Shown here: positions 11,915-23,420 of the stretch, one piece after another | Position numbering within the stretch: the first letter of the stretch is position 1 | Layout: every line of letters begins with the position of its first letter | Assembly (NCBI GenBank): GCA_011503125.2 | Contig: WWBZ02000016.1 | Location: 310,001-374,000, forward strand | DNA from: Botryosphaeria dothidea | Taxonomy: Eukaryota; Ascomycota; Dothideomycetes; Botryosphaeriales; Botryosphaeriaceae | Direction: 5' to 3' | DNA length: 64,000 nt | The notes under the pieces: model-generated | Seen by the model: only the letters and a program-made list of their open reading frames with translations | The model's database searches: none | What the model was told of the DNA's origin: nothing | Made by a program: the position numbers and the translations under genes

Positions 11915-13224
11915 ATGCCGCCGCTCAAGCTCCACTGCCCGAGCCTGCTCCTTCCTCCGCCCCGTTCGCTATGCGCACACGCGAAAACGAACACGCCGCT
12001 GTGCCTCGGCGCCCGCCGCCGTCATAACTACTCCACAGCCAGGCACGACGTTCAGGTGCAGTGCCGATCCAACGGGGAAGTTCACTTGAGGTAACCCGTC
12101 GACCGTTGGCCTTGACACAGCCGCGCTTGTGCTGACGCGCCCTGCATGCCTGCAGCATCCTGCACGCCCAATACGATCCCGTCAAGCCCTCGCCAATCCT
12201 GTTGTTTCTGCCCCCAGGTCCCTTAACCGAAACGCCGCCAGGCCATCAAGACACACTCCTCCGCCACCTTCATCAAGCCTCCAACGCCACCGTTGTTTCC
12301 GTCGACTACAGGCTCACCACCCATACCCACCGCTTTCCCACCCCCATTCACGATGTGCTCACCGCTTACGACTGGATCGTCGCCAACCTGGCCCCACTGC
12401 CTCAGTACTCCTCGCAACGCAGGCCGCACCAAGCTCGCATCGGCGTCTGCGGCGAGCTCATCGGCGGCAGTCTTGCTACCATGCTTGCCCTGACCGAGTG
12501 CCGAATGGGAACCCATCGCATCGTCGCCGCTGCTGTGAACAATCCTATCGTCGATTGGATTTTCCCCTCGGACCTGCAGCAGCACGACGCAGATGCCGAG
12601 TCAGAAAATGCCTCAGACGATTTTGATCATGTTTCAACCGCCTTTGCAGATGACGGCGCCCGCCCCAATAAGCTCAAAAAGACCCCAGCCGCCCACCTTT
12701 CGTCCTGGGATAGATACGCGGCCAACCCAGCCCTGCCCAGTTCGGTACTTGCACATGCCCGCGACTCGCTATTCCCCAACTCTGACGCCTATTTCGACCG
12801 CTTTGCATCGCCAGTTCACTTTTTCCGAACGCCTGGAATAGAATATATTGTCCCTGTGAAGACTGAAGATGACCTCGCCTCAGAACTTTCCAGCGAAGTA
12901 GATGAGATTAATGAGCTCCAGCACGTTCTCGAGAAGAGGCGCAGATCGCACCGCCTATATCCGCCCACGGGCATGGGCCTGAAACTACCGCTGCTGAGCG
13001 TCAGCCTTGGAGAAGAGTCAGTGTTACGAGATCAAGGAGAAGAACTGGTGAAATTGGTCAAGAGGAGCGTTATCCGGGACGCCCGGAGCGAGGATGAGGC
13101 GGGGCGTAGAGTTGGCCTCACTCTGAGACCAGGCGCGGGGTTGTGGAGTGGTCCGTTCCGGGAGCCCGACTGGCGCGAGGAAGTAGAGGCCATTGGCGCA
13201 TGGTTTGGCAGGGTCCTGTCATGA
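11915..13224 (+). CDS. Alpha/beta-hydrolase-fold protein lacking the nucleophilic Ser, probable mitochondrial presequence
   Basis: Exons 11915-12090 and 12156-13224 (65-bp intron) give 414 aa. The junction reads GEVHLSILHAQYDP, continuous with the family. Residues 1-45 are Arg/Ser-rich with few acids (LGARRRHNYST), like a mitochondrial targeting peptide. The fold-3 hydrolase landmarks are present: VVSVDYRL, then AYDWIV, then the nucleophile elbow. The elbow reads GVCGELIGGSLA, so the Ser of GDSAGG is Leu, and the HGGG oxyanion motif is replaced by LPPGPL. It is therefore probably not an esterase in the usual sense; a structural or binding role is an inference. A charged insert (about residues 205-235) and a C-terminal helix (REEVEAIGAWF) are intact, arguing against a decaying gene. 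Confidence 0.75.
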
Positions 13225-14223
13225 AGAATTGGATTGGCTGGCTACGGACAGCAGATTGCAGATTTGTTCTGCGACCATCTGGAGGCTTGGATCTCATGCG
13301 CCACGTACTGCACGAGAAACGATTTACGAGTGCGAAACCGGTGTATACGCGTTCACCCTTTAGCGTGTAAGAGCTGCCACAAATACCCAATATGCTCTCA
13401 TATTTGCTTCACATACACTATTGCAACAAGAGCTCTCCTGTTATATGAAGCTGAAGCATTCGCCCGGACAATCAATGCAACACACCTCACTCCTGCATTG
13501 CTTACCTACAGAATGCCGCTTTGGTTCGTTTGTGTCCTTTTCGAGCTTCCTGACATAAGTCTGAGCAAAAAGGTAAGCACGAAAGCGAGGGATTTACCTT
13601 GACAGGAAACGATGTGTCTAGACGTATCGGTGCCTCCGGAATCCTTCTGTCGAAATCACCTCACTGAAATCTGCCTTCAGTCTCAGGCATCACGGCCCCC
13701 GGAGCTTCAGACATTCCGAATCTTCAACCTTCTTCTAAACTCAGCTTTTCAGCAAGTTGGACACATCCACCAGTGATTAATCACTTTCTCTATTTATATC
13801 GCTATTCGAAAAGAGATGCGATTCTCATTCGATAGACGGCCGCTTCACTAAGAATTCGAAATATTGCCAGGTTGCAGTCCGCTTGCTAGGCCATATCACG
13901 ATAACGATTGACGTACGAGTCCCGGTCAGCAGACTATATCCACCAATCTCTATGCTCCCTTTCTGAATGGAACTTCTACATCAACATGAAAACTTTGATT
14001 TTACTAGAAATCTTCTCAACATGACCGCCGCCAGCTGCAGAATAGTAGTGGTGTCTCCATCTCTGCACACAACGTACTCGTCACGTGGTGACAATTAGTC
14101 AGCCCAACCAAGTGGAGAATCGGACCCTGCGATATATATACCCGACAATTTCGCAGATCATCATGGCAGTTCTACACTCCTTCAGTTTTCAGCCAAATTT
14201 GGCGTTCACCTCAACCTTTTCCT
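13225..14223. other. Intergenic, promoter of the Zn2Cys6 gene
   Basis: About 1 kb and AT-richer than the flanks. It contains a TATA-like run and a copy of the cluster element near 14140. No coding frame is supported. Confidence 0.55.
14135..14145 (-). promoter_or_regulatory. TCGG-N-TATA-Y-A element in regulator promoter
   Basis: Reads TCGGGTATATA on the minus strand, 78 bp before the proposed start of the Zn2Cys6 gene. It matches the four elements at 19236-19334, suggesting autoregulation. Function is inferred. Confidence 0.45.
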
Positions 14224-16651
14224 ATGGTTGATCAATCACAATTGAATACTTCCGGTGCGTCATCAAACCTCGGCGGCAGCCTTGGTCGAAGGCTTTCCGT
14301 TGGCTTCGCAGGCCAGACAGGCTACTTCTCAGTCGGGGAATAAATTCATGGTGACGCTTGTCTGCTGATCCACCCATATTGCACGGGTCGAATTCACAGC
14401 CGAATAAGCAAGGAACCTCATTGATTTTACATGGCAGCAACTAATCATTTGAACGGACAGACTCCGACGGAAAGTTGAGAATACCGAAAGCTTGCGAAGG
14501 TAATTTTTGGGCTCATGACTTTGCAGATTTCCCTTTTCAGTATCTGACAGAGATACAGAATGCCGCCGTAGAAAGCAAAGATGTAATGGCTTGACGCCTT
14601 GCAATGTGTGCTCTCAGCGTGGAAGCCCATGTAGATATCGGAGCTTCGTTAGGAACAGGGCCTCAAAAGCTACGCTGGCCCGTAGACGAAACCAGAAAAG
14701 CCAGACCAATCAACAGTAGCTGATTCCGAGGACGTAGGGATTCATTCCACTGGATCGGAGGGCATGAAAGCTGATGGTGAAATCCAACCTGGACCACTTC
14801 GGGGACGCATCTTCAACAATGTCAGGGCCACTTATACCCCTCCCGAAACACCTATGTGCTTGTTCCAGCTTTACTACGGACCTTCGTCCAACTTCTCATT
14901 CCTGCAGCACATTCACTCGCATCTGACGACACGACGAGCATCTCAGTCAATCAGCGAGGGCAATGATGGAGATGAGGGAATTGACAAATTCAAGTACAAA
15001 CGCATCGTATTCGGCAGTGTGACGAGCCAGGGCCGCAACGGTTCACCAGTTTTCCTCCGTTACGAACTTGCAAGATCCTTCCTGCAACACTATCTTTCGA
15101 CAACCCACCATTTCATGCCACTTCTCGATACGGAGCGGCTGTGGTCTACGTTCGAAAGGCTATACAACTCCAGGAACAGGGGATACCCTATTGAGCCTCT
15201 GGACAAGGCTTCCGTAATCATAACGATGGCCATGGGTGCCATTTCCACGGAGGAAGAGGACTGGAGAGAAACGCTTCTGGCTCAAGCTCGAACAGAAGCC
15301 GAATCAGTGCGTTACCATGTGAACGTGAAAGCTGTGCAAATTGCTCTACTCATGGCTCACTGCGAATTTGCGACGGGTCATCCGAATCTCGCATACCTTT
15401 GCCTTGGTAGCGCCGTCACCAAAGCCCTCGCGGCAGGTATCCACAAGGGAAGTCGCGGCTCTGACAGTCATTCTGAAGCTAGCCAGACAATGTGGAACGT
15501 ATTTTGCAACGAGAGTATCTCTTGTCTAATGATTGGACGGCCTTACCTGCTTGATCGGGATAATATCACTGTTCCAGTTCCGACAAGACGATCATTCATG
15601 GCAGCCCTTATTCAACTCTGCATGACTATTCGTCGCACACATCGACTATACTTCCATCATGAAGTGTCAAGCATCTCTGGTCTGATTCGTTCTGCTCACG
15701 ACATCCGCCGAGAACTTGAAAGCTTCTCCGAGTTGGTCAAAGAAGATATCGGCGTATCGATTGGAGGAACAACTGGTCCTGTTGCTGGAGGGAAGTTGAT
15801 ATGGCACATTGTCACAAATTACTGTATGTCTCTTGCTATTTACTTGCAAACAAACTAACAACATCCTAGTGTATTTTTATACAATGCTCCTCGCCTTCCG
15901 GCCTTTGCTATTGCTACAGATCGAGCTCTCCAGACTCGCCAACGCAGAAACGAGCAGCGACAGCAGGCCAAAGACCAACCATCACAAAATGCCATTACTC
16001 CTCGAGGCTCGCGAGAACTGCATCTGCGCAGCACGGTCCATCGTATCGTTCTCAGAATCTCTTCTCCTCACAATCACCGGCGTACAGGCAAACTTCACCC
16101 TCTCTCAGGACCTCACGTCCAACATGCTGACTACGCACCAGGGCGTCTGCAACCACGGCTACTTCCTCGAAAGCGCCTGCTTCGTCCTCGTCCTCGCTGC
16201 TGTCCAAGACACAGGTCCCGCAGCAGCCAGTCACGTCCAGTACATCACCCGCGGCCTCACGACTTTGCGCAAACTTGTCCAGCGGGAGCCGGTGCGCAGC
16301 GTTGTTGCTGCGTTGGAACGTATGATTGAGAAGCTCAACGCCCGTCGAGAGGGGTCGGACACTCTGACGACGGCGGAGGAACAGTACGATAACACAATGA
16401 GTGGTTTCCCGGCTACATTTCAGATGGAGGAAGAGGTGCCATCAGAGCTACTTGCGCAATCAGGTAATGTTGCCCAGAGCGGCTTTTGGACGGACTTGAA
16501 TCAAGGGTTCCTCGATAGCGTGGGTGGAGATGGCCTACTCGATGACTTGATGTGGCCGAATATGGACTGGGGTGTTGACTTCTCGGTGCTGGATGTTGAG
16601 GAGTTCGTGTCAGTGTTGGGGAGCCAACAGGGTTCTCAAGGGATGTTTTAG
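14224..16651 (+). CDS. Zn2Cys6 transcription factor with fungal_trans domain
   Basis: Proposed exons 14224-14254, 14461-14499, 14559-14681, 14738-15823, 15870-16651 sum to 686 aa. The zinc cluster is only visible after splicing. Exon 2 ends at PKACE and exon 3 begins ECRRRKQRC, giving Cys spacing C-x2-C-x6-C-x5-C-x2-C-x6-C. The 206-bp first intron, and so the exact N-terminus, is the least certain part. The middle-homology region spans about residues 210-400 (FLQHYLSTTHHFMPLLDTERLW; ALLMAHCEFATGHPNLAYLCLG). The C-terminus is acidic and Trp-containing (LMWPNMDWGVDF), a likely activation domain. It sits beside an MFS exporter, a PRISE reductase and a lactonase whose products it may control. Confidence 0.82.
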
Positions 16652-16718
16652 CGGCAATATATATTGGAGGCGCACAAGTAATGCATATTCTAGGAGCAGA
16701 AGTTCAAGATGAGATCCG

Positions 16719-16805
16719 CATGGGCAGTAGAAGCATTCATCCGGACGCAATTGTAATTTATTTTTCGGAACACTTGCGTCCGGATGGATGCTTCTGCTGT
16801 CCATG
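16719..16805 (+). repeat. Near-perfect inverted repeat / RNA hairpin, 32-bp arms
   Basis: Left arm 16719-16750, loop of 23 nt, right arm 16774-16805. Arms match at 29 of 32 positions. All three differences become G.U or U.G pairs in a plus-strand transcript (they would be A.C mismatches in the opposite transcript). The element starts 68 bp after the stop of the Zn2Cys6 gene and lies 131 bp beyond the stop of the convergent MFS gene, so it is probably in a 3' UTR. A miniature transposon remnant is the main alternative. Confidence 0.85.
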
Positions 16806-16936
16806 ATGATGTGTGCTTTGAGACACTTCAGGGAACGGTTTTCAATTCAAGTTACATCAAAGCTGATTGAGTAGGATCCACGCAAATGGAATTTATATTC
16901 TCTATGTATCATAATTTGAATAAACAAGGTGCCTTC

Positions 16937-18930
16937 TCAGGCATTCTCGACAGAATCGGGAAGGCTGGATCTTTTCTGAACAGCAGCAGCTGATGCCGCG
17001 GCTATTGCTGAGTACTTGCACTTCCTGCGTATCCTCTCACCAAACCGGTAGAAAAGGAAGGGGAATGGCAGACATATGAGCGCGAGAAAAGCAGGGATTG
17101 TGGAAGCCCAGTGTATACCTGGTGGGGGGAGCGGTGTTAGCAGGAAACGTAATCAACATCTCTGGATGAGAATGAAAGCTTCTTACCGAGACCGCTGTAC
17201 ATTTGCCGGGTGAATAGAGGGAACACGGCGCCAAAGACCGCTCTGAATACGCTGTTTGCGGCAAGAACTGATGCAGCATAGATAGTATAGGAGTCCACCA
17301 GGTAGTTCATGATCGCTGTCAGACAGTCAGCAAGATTTTTCCAAGTCCGCGTTCGGCTTAAGAATGAAAATTTTAGGAAAAGACTTACAAAGGAAAACCA
17401 GAACCATGGCAAAGCCGAATGGCGCCCCCGCTATGACACTTGGAGCCCACGGCAACGAAGGACTGTTGGTCCAGGCAAATACAAATAACCCCACAGGTAG
17501 TGCCACAGCTCCAACCAGGCCAGAAGGCAATCGAGCCTCGGGCGGTGCAGCGCCATTATTCTTGTCGACCACACGCAGGTATCTCGGATTGTCTACCCAG
17601 ATACTGTATGCCACCGATCCGAGCATACCGATTGCAACTCCGATGAAGGGTAGACCGGCAACTCCCGGGCTCCAACCACGATATTGGTGGTACACGATTG
17701 GGTATGCACCGAAGAGCATGTAAAGCGTCCCGTAGATGACAGCCATGTAAAAGCTCAACAACAAGACAATTGGTTCTTGGAACAGAAGGATCCAGGGTCT
17801 TGAGAGATTGGTGTATAGCGCTTCTTTGAGAGTCACTGGTTCCTTCCCGGCGTCTAACTTGCTCACGTAGACGTTACCAGTCAGTTCGCTTAGTTCCGCT
17901 GCTCTACGCCTGAGAAGGACCGGGCAGTATGTCTCGGGCACGGCGAGCGAAACAAAAATCCAGACCACACCGGAGAAAATGGCCATGACGCCTTGGATCC
18001 AGCGCCAACCCTCGGTCTCGCCAAGAAAACCGCCGACCAGAGGACCAATGACTATAGAATATGTCAATCTCCTTCTCTTATTCCGTAGCATGAAACACTG
18101 GGGCTCCGCTGATGGAAGGACTTACCAGGACCCATGAACGGCGCTGCAGCAAAGATACTCATCGCGAAGCCTCTATCTCTGGTATTGAAAATATCCGCAA
18201 TGACGCCTCCTGCGTTGGTGAAGGGCGAAGCACCGAAGGTACCTCCTAAAAATCGTAGGACTATGACCGTTTCAATGTTCTGAGCAGCCGCTGTACCCGC
18301 GTTGAAGCAGGTCAGGGCCAGGAAAGTCATGAAGAAGATAACTCGTCGGCCATACATCTCGCTCAATGGTGCCTGATAACCTTTGTCAGTTCCAGTATTA
18401 CTTCAGATACTTCATCTAAATGTGCAATTTCCAGTGTCTTGTAGGGCCATTGGTTAGAGATGGTGGTTCATACCCAAATCAACGGGCCTATACCAAAGCC
18501 AAGGACGAACAAGGAAAGCCCGACCGTGGCCACCTCATGACTGGCATTTAAATCTTTTTGAATGCCCTCAACACCTGTGATACAGAGTGAGTTCCGGGCA
18601 AGTGATTCTGAGCAAAGGAAGCTGGTAGACAAGAAAGAAAATTTTCCTTGGTGGCTTACCTCCCGAATATGCAGATGAGCAAAATGACACACAAAGCGTC
18701 GTGGATGCCACGCTGAGTGCAATGAGCCATTTGTACCAGCTCTTCCAGAAGAGTGGATTTCCGGAGTCATTGGTTATCCATTCCACGATGTATGGATCTT
18801 CTGTGGTTCCCGTTCCTTCGTACTGCCAATTCAAGACATCAGCATCAATGGTTGCTCCAGTAGCTACCAGTCCTCGCTTGGGGATGCAAGTTTTCCCGTC
18901 CTGTTTGCTGATTATCTTCTCCTCATTCAT
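16937..18930 (-). CDS. MFS transporter, DHA1 (polyamine/drug exporter-like)
   Basis: Proton-coupled plasma-membrane exporter. Exons 18930-18660, 18574-18474, 18372-18126, 18051-17389, 17315-17187 and 17118-16937 sum to 530 aa. A polar N-terminus of about 70 residues with ...DPYIVEW precedes the first helix. The TM2-TM3 loop has the MFS motif ([14 protein letters not shown]), TM5 has the antiporter-like motif C region ([14 protein letters not shown]), and TM4 has [13 protein letters not shown]. Twelve helices are expected; the last two exons encode TM10-12. Residues resemble TPO/DHA1 family multidrug exporters. It is divergent from the PRISE gene across an 818-bp promoter with four shared elements. 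The substrate is unknown. Confidence 0.88.
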
Positions 18931-19748
18931 TTCGTTCGCCCGGAAATCGGACCTGGCTACCAGGTAAAGTAATGGAAGAGTAAGTAATCCGAAGCGAGGA
19001 TGATTCGATGACAGTACGGTGAGCCTCCTTTATGACAGCTGCCAAGGTAGAAAACGAAGAGCTCATGCAAACTCCTGCCCGATTGCGAACCGACTGCATT
19101 TCGAATGATTCTGCTTACCACTCTGGTGGCGACTGCAGGTGGGAGCTCGAACTAAAGGTTGCGCGATATTACGAGACGCCGGCACTGGCTTCCCGATGAC
19201 AACATGTGGAGTGAGTTACCCATTCGAGAAGTCTCTCGGATATACATTTTCTACGTATCGGCTATACAGAGCAAATGCTGATTTGCAGCCAATCATTCGC
19301 TTAGGTATATATCCGACCGAGCGTGTATAGCCGAACTTGGTCCCCACCGCGCCGTCATAAAGCGGAGGGCCTAAGGTCCCAAGACAGTTTCTAGTAGAAA
19401 AAAGCCCATCTGTGGGGATGGGTATCCATTTTCCTTTTCCTAAACTAACGAAGGGCCGAATTACAGGTGCAAATCCTCAGCCTACATTCAGCAAGAGACC
19501 ACCCTTAGCTCCCCCGCCGGAGATTCTGGCCTCATCACACACATCTTAGGATCCACACTTTCTTGCCCCTTCAACGACCTAACGGAGCTATGGAGTTTCG
19601 TGCGAGGCGATATTCTCTTACGGATGGGAGGATATGTTGGTGCATATAAAGAAGAGGGTTACAGAGGCTGTTTGGACGCTACCAAATCCAACCACTTCGC
19701 TTCTTCAACATCTCTCTGATTATACAGAAAGCCACATTTCCAGGAAAT
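18931..19748. promoter_or_regulatory. Bidirectional promoter with four TCGG-N-TATA-Y-A elements
   Basis: Elements at 19236-19246 (+, TCGGATATACA), 19258-19268 (+, TCGGCTATACA), 19306-19316 (-, TCGGATATATA) and 19324-19334 (-, TCGGCTATACA). Two face each way, about 20 bp apart within each pair. CGG half-sites are what Zn2Cys6 proteins bind, and such a regulator gene lies nearby at 14224. Confidence 0.6.
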
Positions 19749-21180
19749 ATGAGTGCTCTTCATGTTCCCAGCACTGCCAAGGTGGCCTTCGTCAGCGGCG
19801 CCAACGGCATAAGCGGCCACGCCATTGTTGAGCAACTGATCCGAAAGCCCAAGACGGGATGGTAATTTCAATTTCTTTACCCCTAATGAATCCCTCGAAA
19901 TACGAAGAAGATCTTTGACTAATCGCTCAAACCAATCGAAGGCGCAAGATTGTTGTCTCCTCCCGCCGTGCCCTCCCAAACTACTGGATTGACCCTCGAG
20001 TTGAATTCATAGCTGTCGATTTCCTGGACCCAAAGGAGGAGACCACAGCAAGATTGGAGCATATCTGTAAAGATGTGACACATGCTTTCTTCACTTCGTA
20101 TATCCACGACGATGATTTCAAGAAGCTCAGGGAAAAGAACGTACCCCTTTTCAAAAACTTCATTGACGTTATCGATGCGGTTTGCCCGAAGTTGGAAAGG
20201 GTTTGCCTTCAAACCAGTAGCAAGGTATGTGATATCGTCAGAGTAAATGAGGTCATTAGATATTTGTTGACAAAAGGGGTCTATAGCACTACGGAGTCCA
20301 CCTGGGACCCGTCAAGGTCCCAGTGACCGAGGATATTCCTCGTTACGACGATAACAACGCCAATTTTTATTACCCTCAGGAGGATTACCTTTTTGAAGTT
20401 CAGAAGAGGCGTGGTACCTGGACCCACAACATCATCCGCCCGAACGGGATCGTTGGGTTCACCCCTCACTGTGGGCTCCCTGCCATTCACAACTGATGCT
20501 GAAAGAACCCAAAACTGACAAACGTGGCGTAAAAAGCAAATGGGATGTCTGAGGCTTTGACCGTGGCACTGTACTTCCTCATCTGCCGAGAGATTGGCAC
20601 CGATGGAATGTTCCCTGGAAACAAGTACTTCTATGACCAAATCGACGACATGTCGTACGCTCCCAGCATCGCCGACATGTCTATTTGGGCAGTGACGCAA
20701 GACCACTGCAAGGATGAAGCCTTCAACCACTGCAATGGCGATGTCATTGTGTGGCGGTACTTTTGGCCGCAGCTGGGCAAATACTTTGGCTTGGAAGTAG
20801 GAGTCCCGGATTTACCCTATCTGAATCATGCTTATGGTTAATAGGTCGCCGACCCTCACTTCGAGAAGACCAAGGAGAGGGCGAATACCCTTGACAACGA
20901 GATCGATATGTACGAGTGGGCCAAGGACAAGAAGCCCGTCTGGGAGGCAATCGTGAAGAAGTATGGCGGCGACCCGCAGGCCATCGAGTGGGGAACCTGG
21001 GGCTTCTTCATGTGGGCAACCGGAAAGAGCTGGCTCACCATCGGCAGCACTGCTAAAGCTCGCAAATTTGGTTGGACCCGAATCGATGACACCTACGAGT
21101 CCTGGATCGAGACTTTCAGGTCTTTGGAGAATGCCGGTATCATTCCCAAGATCTCTGATTTGATTGCCAAGAAAAAGTGA
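19749..21180 (+). CDS. PRISE-type NAD(P)H-dependent reductase (SDR family)
   Basis: Progesterone 5-beta-reductase/iridoid synthase-like enzymes reduce the C=C bond of enones; fungal members often sit in secondary-metabolism loci. Exons 19749-19861, 19942-20224, 20287-20470, 20537-20796 and 20845-21180 give 391 aa with all junctions in frame. The N-terminal dinucleotide motif is SGANGISGHAIVEQL. The family lysine is in LQTSSKHYGVHLGP, formed across the second intron. The family tyrosine is in NFYYPQEDYLFE. The C-terminal half keeps WGTWGFFMW. Start is the first ATG, immediately before the nucleotide-binding strand, so there is no targeting sequence. Confidence 0.88.
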
Positions 21181-21535
21181 TTGCGGAGGATTTGATCGAT
21201 GTATTTGTTTTGATATGTGGCAATAGAGATAAGAGATAGAATGGTCTGCGGTATGAAAGGAAAATGTAGTCCTCACTCGATGAATGTAATCGTGAAATGC
21301 AATTACCCTTTCGACTACGAAGCCCGAGAGCTAAGTCGAATGAAGCTTAGATGGAGAAACAGATCTTGGCCGCTTTAAATGTGAGGTGTCCGTGTGTCCC
21401 CGTTCCAAGGAGTGGATCAGGCGCTCCTTTCCGTGAGTGCCGCACCTGGACCTTGCGCCATGCTCCACAGTGCTATAAAAGAGATCAAGTGCTGCATCTT
21501 TGAGGTCCCTCCGCATGACTTCTGGCAGACCACCG
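21181..21535. other. Intergenic between PRISE and lactonase genes
   Basis: About 355 bp. It contains the PRISE 3' UTR and the lactonase promoter. No copy of the TCGG-N-TATA element was found here. Confidence 0.5.
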
Positions 21536-22873
21536 ATGATGTGGACTTCTTTTATTGCTCAGCTTTTGATATTCTCCGGTGCACGCTGCGCTCGGACCAG
21601 CATCCCAAGAGCCTGCGATGAACCTTCTGCTGCAAACATAGCCTGCGTGGCTCGATATGACTCAGTCACGAGTTATCCCTTTTCTTCAGTGGCGGGAAAT
21701 TCTACCACGACATACTCCACGGGCCTCTCCTCACCCGCCGTCCAAAATGCATCCTTCGTTGTCTTCGATGGCCGTGGGCGCAAGATCCTCGGTCCCGATC
21801 CCTCCCTGGAACAGATATTCTCGACAACGCCCGGCGTGATTCAGGAAGCGCCTGTTTACGTTCCTGGGCTGAACGCCATCATCTTCTCGACCTTCACACC
21901 GGAAGTTTTCCCTCAATCAATCATCTACCTCAACGGTACGGAACCAAGACTGGACACATTCTACGCCGATCCGCCGGTTTGGGGTGTGAATGGAGGTCGT
22001 TACCGCAATGGCAAGGTTTACTGGGCTGTCGCCGGCTCCGGTGTTGTCCGCTCACCGAATCGAACCGTCAACCAGGCACCGGGAATCTATGCGCTGGACC
22101 CTATCACCATGAAGAGCTCTGTGCTGGTGAACAACTACTTCGGCGTCCCGTTCAACAGTCCGGACGATCTCGTTGTCGATGACGACGGTGACATTTTCTT
22201 CACGGATCCATGTAAGCTATCCTGCCTTCTTCGTGGCATGTTCGCATGATTGCTGAGGCGTAGTTTAATGCAGGGTACGGCTGGGCTATGGGGTACTCTC
22301 CCACGCCCGAACTGCACCCCTCAACATGGCGCTTCCGCCCTTCCACCGGCGCCGTCTCAGTGGTGGACAGCACCGTGGACCAACCCAATGGCATCGGCAT
22401 GTCACCTGATGGCAAAACGCTCTACCTGACTGACACCGGCAATGACATTGTCAACGCCTCGATCAGTGGCATCGTCTACAACTCGACCAACACGCACTGC
22501 GTCTGGGCCTTCAACGTCAGCCCCACCCCAGCTGGCAGTTGGCTCAGCCACAGGCGGCCGATGTGGTGCACGGAGGCGGTTGGTCATGATGGTTTTCACG
22601 TTGCATCAAACGGCTACTTAGTGGGAGCTTCGGGCACTGGGTATGAAATGATTCCTCTCGCGTTATCGTGACTATCGGGCTGACTTGGGTTCGATCTACA
22701 GTGTCGACGTCATCAGCGAGTGGGGAGAGCTGCTTCTCCGCATCCAGACTGACTTCACGGTTAACAACGTCCAGTTTGCTGGGCCCCAGCTTGATGAGCT
22801 TTGGTTATTTGGCATGGGGAGTATCTCCAGGGTTCGGTGGAATCTCACTGGCATTGCTCATGCCAGGAGTTAG
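21536..22873 (+). CDS. Secreted SMP-30/gluconolactonase-like beta-propeller
   Basis: Hydrolyses sugar or other lactones, or acts on related substrates, in a six-bladed propeller. Exons 21536-22211, 22274-22640 and 22702-22873 give 404 aa. The start at 21536 gives a good signal peptide (MWTSFIAQLLIFSGARC). In-frame ATGs at 21515 and 21539 are alternatives. Propeller landmarks: FNSPDDLVVDDDGDIFFTDP (Asn/Asp metal site), QPNGIGMSPDGKTLYLTDTGND, and the late strand VNNVQFAGPQLDELWLFGMG. Several N-glycosylation sequons fit export. It is near the PRISE reductase and MFS exporter in the same orientation. The natural substrate cannot be deduced. Confidence 0.85.
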
Positions 22874-23420
22874 TCGTATGTAATGAGGACAAGTGATTGA
22901 GAGCAAGCTTTAAATACGTAAAGAGCCTTTGTACGCTTAATTTATTCTCGCGTGAGGTCGAGCAACGTTGTTTGGGCAGCGAAATCACAATAATTGAAAG
23001 TGCATTTTCATAATTTCCTTGTTTGAGCTACCTCCCTGTCACAACATAAACAAAAGTGTTGGATTTGGCAATTTAGCTGTCTACTGGGATGCCGTAGCTG
23101 TTCAAAGTCTGAAACAAGAGTGGTTCTGTGTGAAGGTGACCAGAAGTCCGACGGGGGCCGAGATAAGGATATTCATCCTCATAGGGGCTCCGGCCTCTGG
23201 ACATGATTTTAATTGACGTGCGGAGCTGATGCGATAAGGTAGGTGGGTGATGCTCAGATTTAGCATTTTCTAGAAGAAATCCATACTTTCCCCCAGTATA
23301 AGATTAAAAGAGTGCAAAACAGTGTATATGCATATGCTTAGCCCGACAACTTGGCTTTCGAGAAAACCCCACAAAAGGCCATGAGTAAGAAAAAGGCAAA
23401 CCAGCTCTGCCTTACAAAAA
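22874..23420. other. Intergenic, convergent, nothing recognised
   Basis: AT-rich, no coding frame longer than about 65 codons, no repeat. It holds the 3' UTRs of the lactonase and of the small gene on the other strand. Confidence 0.5.

Noticed and set aside
16719..16805. Interpreting the hairpin as a RIP-mutated duplicate
   Set aside because: Only one of the three differences is in the CpA context favoured by RIP, and all three preserve RNA pairing in the same orientation, which RIP would not predict.
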